A stretch of DNA of 64,000 bases from Paragordius varius (Eukaryota > Nematomorpha), in contig OZ176050.1 of NCBI GenBank assembly GCA_964247055.1, positions 14,136,001-14,200,000 on the forward strand, written 5' to 3'. Numbering within the stretch: position 1 is the first letter of the stretch; each line of letters begins with the position of its first letter. Below the pieces are notes generated by a model. The model was not told the origin of the DNA and ran no database searches. It saw nothing but the letters and a program-made list of their open reading frames with translations. Positions 27,568 through 39,569 of the stretch are shown one piece after another. The position numbers and the translations under genes are program-made.

Positions 27568-28886
27568 GATAAATGGCATATCTATGAAAAAATTGGTTTT
27601 GTGGACAGATGGGTGTCCCTCTATCATTGGAATAAAAAAGATTTATTTCCCTTTTGAAAAACAAATATAATTTGCAAAATATTTTAACCCTTTACTGGTT
27701 TATCCATCAGCAACTTGGTTTCGCGTATAAAAGATGAATCACTCAATCCAGTAATTAAAACGGTTGTGGATATAGTTAATCACATCCGTGGCCAAGAATT
27801 CAACGGCCGTATATTTAACAACCATCTGAAATCACAGTGAATTTGACCATTTGTACACCGCTGTGCGATGGCTTAGCCTTACCAAAGTATTAAATAGATT
27901 TTTTGTTTTAAGGCATGAAATTCTATTATTTATAAATTATAACAGAAGGTTTGACGAGTAAATTAATAGTGACAAACAGTGGATTTTATTAGCCTACCTT
28001 TGCGACATTACCGCGGCGGTTATCATTTAACATTTTTATTTAATGAGATAAAATTTAGAATTAAGAAATATTAAAAATTGCTTAAAACTCGTTGAAAATC
28101 CATGGCATATGGATATATCCAATATTAAGCAACTTGAGCATTTCGGTTTTAACAGGCGCATATCATTGAAGAATTCATAGATCTCAAAAATGATTTCAGG
28201 AGGCTATATTCAAGGGAAATTGTGGGGAAGAAAGATATGTAGAGTTTTGGCAAGATGTGCCAAATAAATGTGAGAATTTAAGAAAATGTGCTCCACTTAT
28301 CTTAACTGTTTTTCCTTAAACTTACACGTATGGGCGGCATATTTAAAAATGAAGTATGTCAAGAATACATAAGGAAATCACTTAATCGATGATCATATAC
28401 CACGTATTAAGATTGGCCTGTCATGAGGCGAAACCAAATTCGTCAAAAATTATTGGTTAACATCAAAATAAATGTTAATAAAATATTTTAATTTTTTAAA
28501 TGGTGCGAAACGAGTTTTTAGCTGATTTACATGCGATCCGCAAAAAATTAATTATGCTGATGAGTATTATGCATATGTGTCAAATAGCTATGGAACATTT
28601 GCCATTGGTTCATGGCCCTCAAAAAATAATATATTTTATTTGGCTTGTCAAATTTTTTTGGTGAGTACCACTGATTTTATTTATATATTGAAAATATCAA
28701 AATGATAAATACCATTATATCTCAACTTTTATCATTTTGATCTATCCTTAATTTCACTTTTTTGCCTGATTTCGATTTTCTCTCAATATTTCAAAAACTA
28801 AATCGTAAACAAATAATAATTCGCAAATGAATACTCTGGTCATAAGCTATCTCATGAAAAAAAAGTAACCTCTTTTTTTGCACACA

Positions 28887-28887
<1 letters not shown>

Positions 28888-28918
<31 letters not shown>
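28888..28918. repeat. (AT)n microsatellite
   Basis: About 15 AT dinucleotides at the outer edge of the inverted-repeat element. Confidence 0.9.
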
Positions 28919-28927
<9 letters not shown>

Positions 28928-29098
28928 AATTTCCAATATAAGCTCTCGAAACCGGAAACATACTCAACATATTACAAACCTATTGTACACATAAGAATTA
29001 CAAATATCAAAATGACATCTTAAATAAAATTAGTTTATATAAACAGTGTTATGATAAGGAAGTATATTTGTATTTTATTTAACTCGATAATATTTCAG

Positions 29099-29283
29099 AG
29101 ATTACGCGTGAAGCCGATTCGTACATTATAAAAAACAAGACAGTAACCCATCATCCTGCGCATCCAGCCGGGATAACTGTTGGAACGGCTCATGATCATC
29201 CCTATATGCCAACTTATAATGTAACATTAAAAGATATCAACACTGCTGTAACTTTAACGGTATATAAATTGCCTCTTGTCTAG
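29099..29283 (+). CDS. Small predicted secreted protein, copy A, terminal exon
   Basis: An acceptor (ATTTCAG, AG at 29097-29098) is followed by AG that completes a glutamate codon with exon 1. Sixty codons follow: ITREADSYIIKNKTVTHHPA, HPAGITVGTAHDHPYMPTYN, VTLKDINTAVTLTVYKLPLV, then TAG at 29281. The mature peptide would be about 65 residues, without cysteine, and rich in His, Pro and Thr. No family is recognised. The copy B exon at 51341 aligns almost without gaps while flanking intron sequence has many, which supports past coding. Most differences change the amino acid. An unseen middle exon cannot be excluded. Confidence 0.5.
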
Positions 29284-29317
29284 CATCTTTACATAAATTT
29301 TATTATTATAATTATTA

Positions 29318-29731
29318 TGAGTGTAAATGAAAATTATACTGATCAAACTTTGGAAAAACTATAAAGGTAGTAAAAACCATACTTTTAAACCAGAGTCACC
29401 AAAAATTTTTTAAGGAACCAAAAAAATATTTTTAATTAATAGCCTTTCGACACATTTGCAGATATTTATACTGAAAATAAGCACTTCAGGGCCATAAATA
29501 AGCACTTTTAAGGCCATGTGGCCCGTGGGCCGGGGTTTAAGTATCACTGCTCTTAACCTTAATACATTTCTACATAAACTATATAATTTTAATATATTAT
29601 ACAAATGGATTTGTACCAACAACATATCTCATAGACCAAAAACGATGATTGTTTAAGCAAATCAAGTTTTTCTTAATAGAAATCTATAATCAATACTTAT
29701 TTCGTTTTGTCCTTATAATCTATTTTTACTA
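29318..29731. mobile_element. Tc1/mariner-like MITE, copy a, with a hAT-like end inside
   Basis: The left end resembles GTAAAAATGGAAATTATAC. The right end, GTTTTGTCCTTATAATC followed by TATTTTTACTAC, is its rough complement. A hAT-like terminus (GGCCATGTGGCCCGTGGGCC ... AAGTATCACTG, 29510-29555) sits inside. The same arrangement occurs at 51558-51998, so both insertions predate the A/B duplication. Confidence 0.55.
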
Positions 29732-31038
29732 CTCTTAAGAAGCTTGTTGATAAGCAACTCATAAATTATTGTTTTCCGTTAAGCAGAATTTTAAGTTATT
29801 GTATTATAAACTTAGTCGGATCGTAATAGATAACACATTTTTTTTAGGAATAAGCTAATAATCCACACATTTAATATATGGGCTCTCCAAAAATCTATTT
29901 TTTGATACATTCTGCACATTTGGAATGTGTTCTTACTCGGAGTTTATCAATATATATTTGCATATCTACGATTAAATAGCGACGCTAATCGGTTTCATTA
30001 AAAAACTTTAACTGTAAATTTAAAATTTGATTCTGTTTATTAATAAAACGCCTTAATACAAGACATTCAAGCGTATCGAAATTATACCTTCTGGCGCAAC
30101 AATAGAGACAAGTTGTATCAAATAGTATTTAACTTAGAACCAGACATTATAATTAAGAGTTAATATCTTTTTTAGCAATTTGAGATTGAATTTTATCTGT
30201 TATATTTGTCATACCACAGTCCCTCGGCCCTTTAAAGGCTTTTAGAACCATAATATAGAAAATTTATAGCTTAATTTTTTACAGTTAAAAGGGGAAAAAT
30301 ATCTTAATAACTAACATTATTTTTTAAATTTTATTCTAATTAGACTACTAAATGCACTGGAAAATTTACTCTGTACTACTTCCCGTAAGTTATCATATCT
30401 CAATCGATAATAATTGTTATATTATATATTATCTGATATTTTAGATATGGCATTAGTTAAATTAAGCAAAGAATACGGGGCTTATATCAAGAGAACACAA
30501 TATTACATTATATTAAACATAAATAAATAAAAATTATTATTGAAATCACCATATCTATATAATTGACACAATTTATGTTATATTTAAAATTTGTCCGATA
30601 GTGCTCGTAATGAATAAATAAAATTTTAGGAAAACAAAAAAAAATTTTTTCACCAAAATAATTTCTCATAATTTCCGATAATGGCAATGAACTAAAGCCA
30701 AAAAATGAAAAAATAAATTTTTAGACTTTTGGATATAAAATTGTAATGCCCATGTATTTTTTAAAAGGTGGCGTACCAAAAATTTTGATCTAAAAATGTA
30801 GCCCAGTGAGCCATTTGTGTTGAACCCTCTAATCTATCTGTTTCTATCGAATTAATAACTACTAGTTGGTTTTGTTGGACATGTTACAGTGTGTTTCGCG
30901 TATAGAGTGTTGTACTTGTCAAACCCTTTAACCCATTTTATGGGGAAGAAATTTAATATTATACGCTTATAGCTTTCTAAGTTTTGAGAATGACATTGCT
31001 GTTTTTATCGTTACTAATAAAGAAGGCGGTGGTTAAGG
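29732..31038. other. End of block A, then unassigned sequence
   Basis: Up to about 30160 this still matches copy B (anchors GCACATTTGGAATGTGTTCT at 29917 and TGGCGCAACAATAGAGACAA at 30093). Beyond that I see no gene or repeat boundary. Confidence 0.5.
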
Positions 31039-31046
31039 CATGTGCC

Positions 31047-31446
31047 CAGTGGCTTAACGAGCATTTGCGGCGCCCGGGGCATAAGACTTTTATGCCCCCC
31101 CCCCCCCCCCCCCCCCTTTTTTTTTTAAAAGCCAATAAAACAATTTAGTAAAAAAATACAAACGTTGTAACCTAAACACCATAGATAAGACAGCACAGTC
31201 ATATAAATTTTGAATCTATTAAATATATAAATTTATATGATACTAAATTTATTCATTGGTACTAATTAGGTGAATAATAGAGTATATATTATAGGGATTA
31301 TTACCTAAATTGCTGAAAAATCTTATTTGAAAGTTCTTATTATTTTTGCTTAATTAAAATTTAATTTTAAAAATTATTTTGGCGCCCCTAAATAACGGCG
31401 CCCGGGGCATGATGCACCCCCTTGACCCTCCCTCGGTACGCCCCTG
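31047..31446. mobile_element. hAT MITE with CAGTGGC...GTACGCCCCTG ends
   Basis: Starts CAGTGGCTTAACGAGC and ends CGGTACGCCCCTG. An 8-bp target duplication with one mismatch, CATGTGCC / CATATGCC, flanks it (31039-31046, 31447-31454). A poly-C/poly-T tract lies near the left end. Both ends match the larger hAT at 53905-56055, so this is a deletion derivative of that family. Confidence 0.85.
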
Positions 31447-31769
31447 CATATGCCTACCCTTCAGAAGGACCAATTGAATATGTATTTCTTTTTCGACAGT
31501 TTTAATGAAAGCATTTAACCAACCAACGCCTTAGAGAAGCATTTACCAACCATTTACCTACTTTTATCTGATTCCTTCCCATTACATCATCATTCTCAAG
31601 AAAATCATCATTTAACTAAAAAATAATTATCCATAAATTACTTTTTCTAACAATATTTTCCAACCTATAAAATATCATTCATCATCCAAAATACAACTCA
31701 TTTTTTCCTCATATCCTTCATCACAAACTTATCCATTGCTAACCATCCTCCCTCATTTTCCACATCATC

Positions 31770-34490
31770 TAAACCAATCAAATTCAGACAGCTGTTTCAA
31801 ATAAAATTAACTCCAGCAATTTGTCTTTATGTATTGGTACATAATTTACGCACTAACATAATCGAAGTTATTATAAAAAATGGGAAACTTGACATCAGTG
31901 TAATAGGGATAGCAGAATCCCACATTTCATTAAACAGTCACATATAATATGAAAATCACATCCTATTATACTCAGTATACGATACCCTTAAGCGAAACGG
32001 AGTGTATAGTGACCATATCACTTGCCAACTCATCTGAAATTCACCATATACACAGTGCTTATAATATCACGATTGAACTCCTCTCCACAACCAATAACGA
32101 TATTCCAAATCTATGCCCCTATTAACTCTAACAACGAAGACTCCAAACAATTTTACGAAACCCCCAGCTCAGCTATGAAGAAAGTTCCCCATAAAGACAT
32201 GATATTTGGATTGGGCAACTTTAACGCGATAGTAGGTAATGATAATACACACCAAATCACTGGTGGGAAAGGACTGAGAAGCCAAAAGATAAAGGCTACC
32301 GCCTCATAAAATTTTGCAGCGACATAAATTCTTCATCTCAACCTTTTTTCCAACAACCTAAGAGAAGGCTATACACATGGACCTCATCTTGCAAGAGGCA
32401 CACAAACCAAATCGACTTTATTATCGGTAAAATACAAATCTTCATTTATAAACGTAAACCTACACTTCCGACTCTTATTCTTATCATAAACTCCTTGTAG
32501 CTAAACTTAAAATTAAACTAGTACTCTCACGCAAACCAAAATTTCCTAAATTACTTTTTTCCGCGTTCCCCGAGTTTTCTCTGCTAATATAAAACAGATT
32601 CAAAACACTAGAAATTGACGATACTGAAAATCTTTAAACAATACAAAATATCACTAGAACCACAGCCAGAGAATGCATCCCTATCCAAAAATCCCATTAT
32701 AACAAAATTAAGCTATCACAAAAATGTTTAGATTTAGCGGACAAACGGTGCCAAGCAAAATGCATATTAATACGGCAGAGTACAAATCACCTAACGTAGA
32801 GTTCCAAAAAAGCGCCGGATGACAAAAAAGATCACTATAATCAGCTGTGCTCAAAATTAAAAAACGCTGCTAAATATAACAACAATTACTTTTCTGAAGT
32901 TGATCACATTGAACCACGTAACTCTGAAAGCTACAAAGGCCCAATGAGAAAGGAAGATGGAGATATCATTACAGACAAAAAAACACTGATGTAACAAAGA
33001 GAATTATATTATTAAAACTATACGGCACCAACCCATCAAACGCCGATAAAACAGTAATATCTATCAACATGACCCGCAAATCATCAAATAAGAAGTTGGG
33101 CGCTCAGCCGTTCCCCAAACAACAATCGGAGGCGTACAACGATATCCCAACCCAACTCTTTCGTTTTATCCCAATTCATATCCTAACTAATTTATTCAAA
33201 AAGATATTTGCTCACGCTTCATTCCCCCAAGATTGGTGCAAATCAATACTTTTCCCCATCCTAAAAAGATTCTAAATCATTTAACAACTACAGAACTAAA
33301 GCGCTAATCAACCAAGCCTCATTTTTCTCAAAATGATTCACCGTATCCAAAGTATGATTGAAGCCGAACTTTCTAACACCCAAGCGGAATTTAGAACCAA
33401 TCGCGCAAGCAGGGAGCTGGATATTTGAAAAACAAATCGAATTTCAGAAAAAAACCCATATCTGCTTTATTGATTTTTCAAAGGCCTTCGACAATGTGGA
33501 AAGCACCATCTCAGGTTGAAGTATCAGATCATATTATAAACATTGAATCCCTTTACTCCGATTCATCAACCATAAAAACCCCACACTGCATAAGTAATTG
33601 GATACGAATGAACAATGAGTTACGACAGGGATGCGTCCTCTCACCAACTCTTTTTAACGTTTGCATAGAAATTATATTAAAAAATATAGATAAAGCTAAT
33701 GGCATAAGCATCGCCGGCAATATCATATCACTTCATTATGCTGACGACACTGTACTGCTGTCAAAATCAGTGGACAACCTAAAAAATCTCTTGAAATATC
33801 AACTGTAAGCCAAATATTCGGTCTGATGATCAACTACAAAAAATCTAAAATTATGAATATAAACGCTCAAAATCATTACAACATTTTATCCTTTGACAAC
33901 CAAAAAACGAAGTAGTCTCCTAATACATTTATTGGCAGTCTTATCAATACGATTAACAACAGCACCCCGACATCAAAAGAAAAATAGGAATCGGGAAATC
34001 AAAAATGATGAAATATAAACTATGGTCCATGACATCAAACTTAAAACAAAAATCCGATTAGATAAATCCCTAATATTCCCTAGTATGCTATATGCGTCAA
34101 AAAGTTGGACAATTACAAAGGATGAGAAAAGTTATAACGCCTTCGAAATGTGGTGCTGGCGAAAGATATAACAAATCACCTGGAAACAAAATAAAGAACA
34201 CCGTAATCCTTGACAAAATAAATCCCGAGATAGACCCGATCGTACGTGCTTCAAAAGGAAATTATTATACTTTGGTCACATTATTAGAGCTAATGAATTG
34301 GTATTCCAACTAATGACAGGCAAGGTCAAAGGATCCAGGAAACGTGGGCGCTGCAAGATGCGCTGGATCAAAAAGCTAACCAAAGAAACCAATTTCTCTT
34401 AACAACAGCTAACAGCACTCGATTACAATTAAATAAACGGAGAAAAGATACCTTCGAAAAAGCGACAACGATCTTTGCTATAATAATAAT
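31770..34490 (+). mobile_element. RTE/BovB-type LINE, degraded
   Basis: Endonuclease motifs come first: KLDISVIGIAESHIS at about 31880, then IFQIYAPINSNNEDSKQFYE and FGLGNFNAIVGND at about 32100-32250. Reverse transcriptase motifs follow: ICFIDFSKAFDNVES at about 33455, LRQGCVLSPTLFNVCIE, GISIAGNIISLHYADDTVLL (the YADD active site, about 33700-33765). After the RT come sequence resembling FEMWCWRR and IRANELVFQLMTGKVKG, as in RTE/BovB elements, and a short (TAA)n-like tail near 34480. Stops and frame changes are scattered throughout, so it is dead. Length is close to a full RTE element. Confidence 0.82.
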
Positions 34491-35616
34491 ATTTGCGTCT
34501 AAGGTTGTATTTGTTTTTAATTTTATCGCGTAAAATATGATATAAATAATTCAGGAATATCATTGGATAAAGAATAGATTCTACAAAGCTCATTGCAACT
34601 TATAGAAAGTAGATCGTAGTAAAAATTTAATTTTGTAAAATATTTTCTCCACATAATTTTCTAAAGCGAGTCCACGCATTGATTTATGCCGAATAATAAA
34701 TTCTGCGTTGTTGTAATTGATTTTTCGACACTAAAGTTTCTATTATATATAACTCATCAATTTGAGCCAATAAAAGAGATTTTATTCATTATATTTTCAT
34801 ATTCCCCTAATTCATTAAAAAACAACAGTGATAAATTTGGACATTTTTGAGCAGTACCACTAATTATGACTAGTTTCAGTGTTCAAAAACTGAATCTATA
34901 AAAAATTTTATCCCCCAATCAGAAAAAAATATTGTGGCTTTTTAAATTTTTCAAAAACAAGAGAAAGAGAGAAAATCAAATATAACTTTATAAAAATTTA
35001 GGTTTTTTTATAAGTTATTTTATAAATTTATATTAAAAAAAATACTAAAAAAGGTATCCTATGGTTTAAATCTTCGGCTTTCGATAGGCTATATTTATTT
35101 TAGTTTTTGTTAAATAGTATTAGGGTTTTCTTCGGTTGATTCTTAAAAAAATCTTACTTATACCTAGTGAATATTTTTAATTTATAAAATGATTGGCTGC
35201 GTTTTTATTTGAATTTCAGATGGATGTTGGGCAACCTAGTTTTATTACTTTGTTTATGGAATATACTACCATAATTTTATGAAATGCAATAATATTTGCA
35301 TTTATCTAATCTTCTTATCTGATAACATGGTCAAATCTGTTTAACTTAATTCTGTGCAATGGTTAATTTGACATGTCAATTTTAGATTTTGCTGAGGTTA
35401 ACTACTTTATATTGGTCTCTCCTACCAGGCTTTGATCACCTCATTCTTGTGTGCCATATCTGGCATAATTATAGGATTGCCTGGAGGATTATGGCAGAGC
35501 TTGTGTAAGCCCCCGGGATATCATACCAGACACCACACATTAGCCCTTTTCAATTTTAATATTTTTGATTTTCAATCGGGACCAATTAACGGCTAATATA
35601 AATAAACTCACTATTT
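34491..35616. other. Unassigned, with a possible coding exon at 35401-35601
   Basis: Mostly featureless AT-rich sequence. An unusually GC-rich stretch (about 35420-35540) is open for about 66 codons from 35401 to TAA. It includes LITSFLCAISGIIIGLPGG and then LWQSLCKPPGYHTRHHTLAL. A CCTACCAG acceptor-like site precedes it. A membrane segment is possible. No family is recognised. It could equally be part of an unrecognised repeat. Confidence 0.25.
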
Positions 35617-36680
35617 AAATTTTTTCATGGTTAAGGGTAATATTTTAAGCACCTCTTAATATGGCCTGAGGGGTTTTTTAAAATTTAGCCCCAAAGGCAG
35701 GCTATTTCGATATGACGGGGTTGTTTTTAGCGGGTGTCTCCTCACCCAGCAGCCAATATAAAAAAATGCACGACTAATATTTTTTTCTTATAACGAGGAA
35801 TACCTGGAATCCTCATTAATATTTTACTGTCTCATACCTTGGGAGAAAAATAGATTTAAAAATTGGGGACATAGTTTTTTTCAAAAAAATGACATTTTAC
35901 GGGGGGAGCGGGTAAAAAGAGGACCTAAATTAAAAAAGCAAGCCGACTATGTTCGGCGCAATCAAAATTAGTAAAATAACATTAAAATTGATTGTCCTGC
36001 ACGTTCTCCCGGTTGTCTCAAAGACACGATTTTTGTGGACCTCTGTATTAAAAAAAACCGTTTTTCACACGGGATCCCTAACTGAAGGTTTATTTCAAAA
36101 AAAGGGCAAACCTATTGTCGGGACATTCATTAATAATTATATTTGCTTGGATTTGAATGGGTTCACAGGTTTTCCGACAGATCACAAATCCCCATAACGG
36201 ATCTGTTTTTAGCAAATAGCTCCTTACTTAGCTACTATCATCAAAGAATCGATTGACTAAAATTTTTTCCTTTTAACAGGAAAAACGTGGAATCCTTATT
36301 AAATTTTTACGGTCTCATACCCCGGACGAAAAATAGATTTAAAAAATCATTTTTGTGGACATTGTTTTTTAATAAAATGGCATTTTACTGGGGGATCGGA
36401 TAAAAAGAGGGCCTAAATTCAAAGAACAAGCCGACTATGTTCGGCGCAATCAAAAAAGTAAAAAACATTATATTTAAAATCGAATGGTGCAACACGTTTT
36501 TCGGGACTTATGTTTTCAAAAAACCCGTTTTTACAATGTTTGGGCCCGAACTGGGGGTCTAATGCAAAAAAAGGGCAAATATTCTCAGGGCAATAATTAT
36601 ATTTTTCGATATTTTGACTTGAAGGGGTCTACCGGTTTCCTGGAAACAGATCACAAAGCTAGCATTTTCCATTTTTTGGT
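35617..36680 (+). repeat. Unclassified repeat R, copy R3
   Basis: Plus-strand copy lacking the CTAGCG start. It has two direct units of about 490 bp (AAAATAGATTTAAAAA at about 35847 and 36331) and ends with CAGATCACAAAGCTAGCATT. It lies about 30 bp from the left end of the 4.09-kb TIR element. Confidence 0.72.
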
Positions 36681-36711
36681 GATATTGTTTACGCTGAAGT
36701 GTATATTATTA

Positions 36712-37237
36712 CACTGTGCAACAAAATATGGGGTCAATTTTCTGGACTCGATTTTCTAAATATTTTCTGATTCCTTATAATATTGTGATCAGATTTGCGC
36801 AAAAAATTTTTTTACTTACCCAGCTCGTTTTCGAGATATGAGACTTTTTCCATATTTGGACATATCCAAAATTTTCTTGTTTGTAAATATTTTTCGCTAT
36901 GTAAACAAATAATATGTGGCTTCTAAGTATTTTTACAAAAAATTACCAATTTATCTTCAAAATAATAAAAATTACTCAAAATATCCAATACTTTTTGTTT
37001 TAGGGGGCAAAAACCCTCAAAAATTGGGCAACTTAACATTTTTTCACACAAATATTTTTATCAATTTATTAAATCAAAAAAAACTTTATTATATGTTCTT
37101 GGATGTTAATAATGTTTGTTTAAGTATAAATATTACTCTGTAATAGCTTTGTGGACTTTTATTTTAAAAAATAAATTTAATTTTTACATCTTTTTTGCTG
37201 TTTTTTTTTATGTAAAAAAAGCTAAATTTTACTCAGC
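36712..37237 (+). repeat. Left terminal inverted repeat of the 4.09-kb element
   Basis: Inverted match to 40283-40800. Shared strings include CTGGACTCGATTTTCTAAAT, CCCAGCTCGTTTTCGAGATA, ACATATCCAAAATTTTCTTG and CAAAAATTGGG. An open stretch in this arm (36916-37143) is only the shadow of a repeat. Confidence 0.88.
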
Positions 37238-37397
37238 GGCATATAATATATTCTTTATTTCATATGATATTTTTAAATATTTCCCACACTTAAATATACT
37301 CCATATCAGTTTTTTCATCAAGAATATATTATTATATACCCAAAATGTATAAAAAATATGATTAATACCCAAGTATATATATATTTATAAATTTAGG

Positions 37398-39180
37398 ATG
37401 GATAAAAATATTGTTTGCCACATATGTGGACAATACACAAAAAACTAATAGTATATACATTACCACTTACATAAAAAACTATTTTTTTAATTATGGGGAA
37501 CCTAGATTTGGGGCCCGAACACCGTATCTCGGACATGTAGCATTAGTTTAGGAGCATGGTACCACAAAACCGGACCTGGACTCCCTTGGGGTATCCCTAT
37601 GAAATGGCGAGAGGCAAAATCTCATTCTGAATGTTACTTTTGTGCAGTTTCAAAACCATTTCTTATTAATATTTCCAAAAAAACAAAAAACCTATCGAAT
37701 ATCCAAACTTTTCCTGTGCAATTCGTCCTGTTTATCATTCCATTGACCTTCCCGTACCTCCATCTCCAACCATTCATATTAATTTATTTGATATGATGGA
37801 TGATACTGATTTGGAATTTTATCAACAAGATATAAAGGACACTAATAAATTAAGTGGCACTGAGGTGATGTCCCTAATCAAAAAATTGCATCTCTCAAAA
37901 CGGTATTTTTAGAAAAAATAAAGATTTACGCATTTTATAATTTATTTTAATTTACTTAAGCTGAAAGGCGTTAAATATATAAGTTAAATTTTGTATTTAT
38001 CTTTGAATAAGCCAGACATTTTTTTAATATATTATTATATTAGGTCGTCCGAACTTATGGTGATGACTCTTAATCGAAAGAATTTAATTGACATCAACAT
38101 AACTAGTTTTCGGAATAGAGGAATAAATTTCCGAAAATATTTTTCCGAAAACAGTTATTTATGTTGGTGTCGTGATGTGATTGGCTTAATGAAGGAAATG
38201 AATTATCCATAGGATTCATCATAATGGGTATTATTTCTAGACGCTTCTCAGGTATATAATATTTTACATCTTTAGGAAAGTTTTGAAGGTATTTTTATTA
38301 AACCGTGCCGGAGAGCACAGGCCAATATTAATCGCATTCAGCCGAGTTTATAGGGAGGCTTATGATATTTTTTAAAACATTTTGGAACTACTGCGATACA
38401 ACTTTCATTATTGGCATGTAACAGGGGATTATAAAGTTCTTAAAATTCTAATATTTTAATAGGTCATGGGACTGCTCTACGGTATACAGAAAGGATTTCC
38501 CAAATTTTGCCCTTTGTGTGAGTGGGACTCGCGTGACACCGAGAAACACTACACACAAAAAAATTGGCCCGTAAGAACTTATGAAGTTGGGCCCAAGAAT
38601 CAGACAAATTCTCCATTAATATCGGGTAACAAATTTGTTTTGCCGCCATTGCGCACGCTGCTTGGATTGGCCAAAACATTTTTGTGCAGTCTTGATAAAA
38701 AAGGCGAAGCTTGGGCCCATTACTTCAGGAAGTTCAGGATGACGCCTGCCAAAATTAACGCCGCAGTTTTGATAGGGCCGCAGGTATTATACATTTAATT
38801 TTAGGTTACGAATCTTTTCAATGATGTGGCATTTGAATCTAAAATGCAACCCAAAGAAAAAGCGGCATGGGTTGCATTGCGAACTTTTTCTCAAAATTTT
38901 TTGGGAAATACATAAAATAACAAATACGTGGAATTAGGCAATCGTTTAATCGATTCTTTCTATAGGATGGGTATGTATATTATAATACATTTGTTTTTAA
39001 ACATTTATATTAATATTTTTCCTATAGGATGCCGCATGAGTCTAAAGCTCCATATGGTGGATTCCCATCTATGTTTTTTTCCAAATGCAATTAGTGACCA
39101 GAGAAAAAGGTCATCAACTTTTGAAACCCTTCGAAAAAACCTATCGAAACAATATAAATTTAATTTGCGATTATATATAT
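37398..39180 (+). pseudogene. Multi-exon gene of the TIR element (uncharacterised cysteine-containing family)
   Basis: Reads in order: VCHICGQYT near 37410; WGPN, LGAWYHKTGPGLPWGIPMKW and SHSECYFC (37506-37640); IRPVYHSIDLPVPPSP; FRNRGINFRKYFSENSYLCW (about 38100-38160); NFHYWHVTGDYK (to 38435); MGLLYGIQKGFPKFCPLCEW and DSRDTEKHY (38466-38550); VLPPLRTLLGLAKTF; KEKAAWVALRTFSQNFLGN (about 38850-38910); GCRMSLKLHMVDSHLCFFPN (from 39028). I recall this order from an abundant unnamed protein family in arthropod and cnidarian genomes. C..C pairs suggest zinc binding; function is unknown. Introns with exact frame joins lie at 37903-38043, 38252-38275 (24 bp), 38436-38462 (27 bp), 38784-38804 (21 bp) and 38971-39027. 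A few frame breaks remain. Confidence 0.68.
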
Positions 39181-39569
39181 ATGAATAAATAAATGATTAT
39201 TTTATTTTTTCTACACCTAATTTACTTTATTTAAAATCTAGATTAGATTATCCGTGTCTTAAAATCTTTTGACCAAAATATATTAAAAATATTCACTCTA
39301 ATAACTGATTATAATTAGGATTTGCATATAGTTCAATATATTATGATGAAATCATTTATTAATGGTATTATATTTTATTTAAACGTTTGATATGGCATAT
39401 TCTCCAATTTTCTCTGCACAGTCGTCCATATTGAAAGCTAATCTATTAGCTGATATGATATAGAAATTGTTGCGATTGGGTACTTTGTCATGGTAATATA
39501 ACTACCTGCAAATCGATATATTGTTTTTATAAGAATGTATGAAAGAAATCAATAAAATACTTTTATATG

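Larger units (their letters stand above)
23651..28673 (+). mobile_element. hAT transposon (ZBED5/GTF2IRD2-like), interrupted
   Basis: The element has terminal inverted repeats TAGTGATACTCAC and GTGAGTACCACTG. A perfect 8-bp target duplication, ATTTTATT, sits at 23643-23650 and 28674-28681. Subterminal sequence is GC-rich (GCGGCCCGCGGGCCGC). A BED-finger-like remnant lies at about 24240-24390 (KKYNMERHLNMH). After the nested hAT, transposase sequence resumes at about 27580-28330 with motifs VVDIVNHIRGQEFN, AVRWLSLTKVLNRFF and LAYLCDIT, as in the GTF2IRD2/ZBED5 hAT group. Stops and frame changes are frequent, so it is dead. The nested element splits the coding region just after the BED remnant. 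Confidence 0.85.
22855..28885. mobile_element. Outer inverted-repeat element, split by a 5-kb hAT
   Basis: Arms at 22855-23070 and 28682-28885 are inverted copies of each other. Shared strings include TTTCATGAGATAGCTTATGA, GAGAGAAA-TCGAAATC and TTAAGGATA. Without the inserted hAT the element would be about 1 kb with ~210-bp arms and a 0.57-kb middle. The outer ends read like TACAC-TAAAAAA. It has no gene and resembles a non-autonomous DNA transposon of unassigned superfamily. Confidence 0.7.

Noticed and set aside
29497-29553. Right end of a 5.9-kb hAT starting at 23651
   Set aside because: The GC-rich termini look similar, but the perfect 8-bp target duplication shows the hAT ends at 28673. 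The 29.5-kb end is separate and is shared with block B.
38464-38679. Minus-strand 71-codon open frame
   Set aside because: It is the shadow of the plus-strand exon carrying the LCEWDSRD motif.
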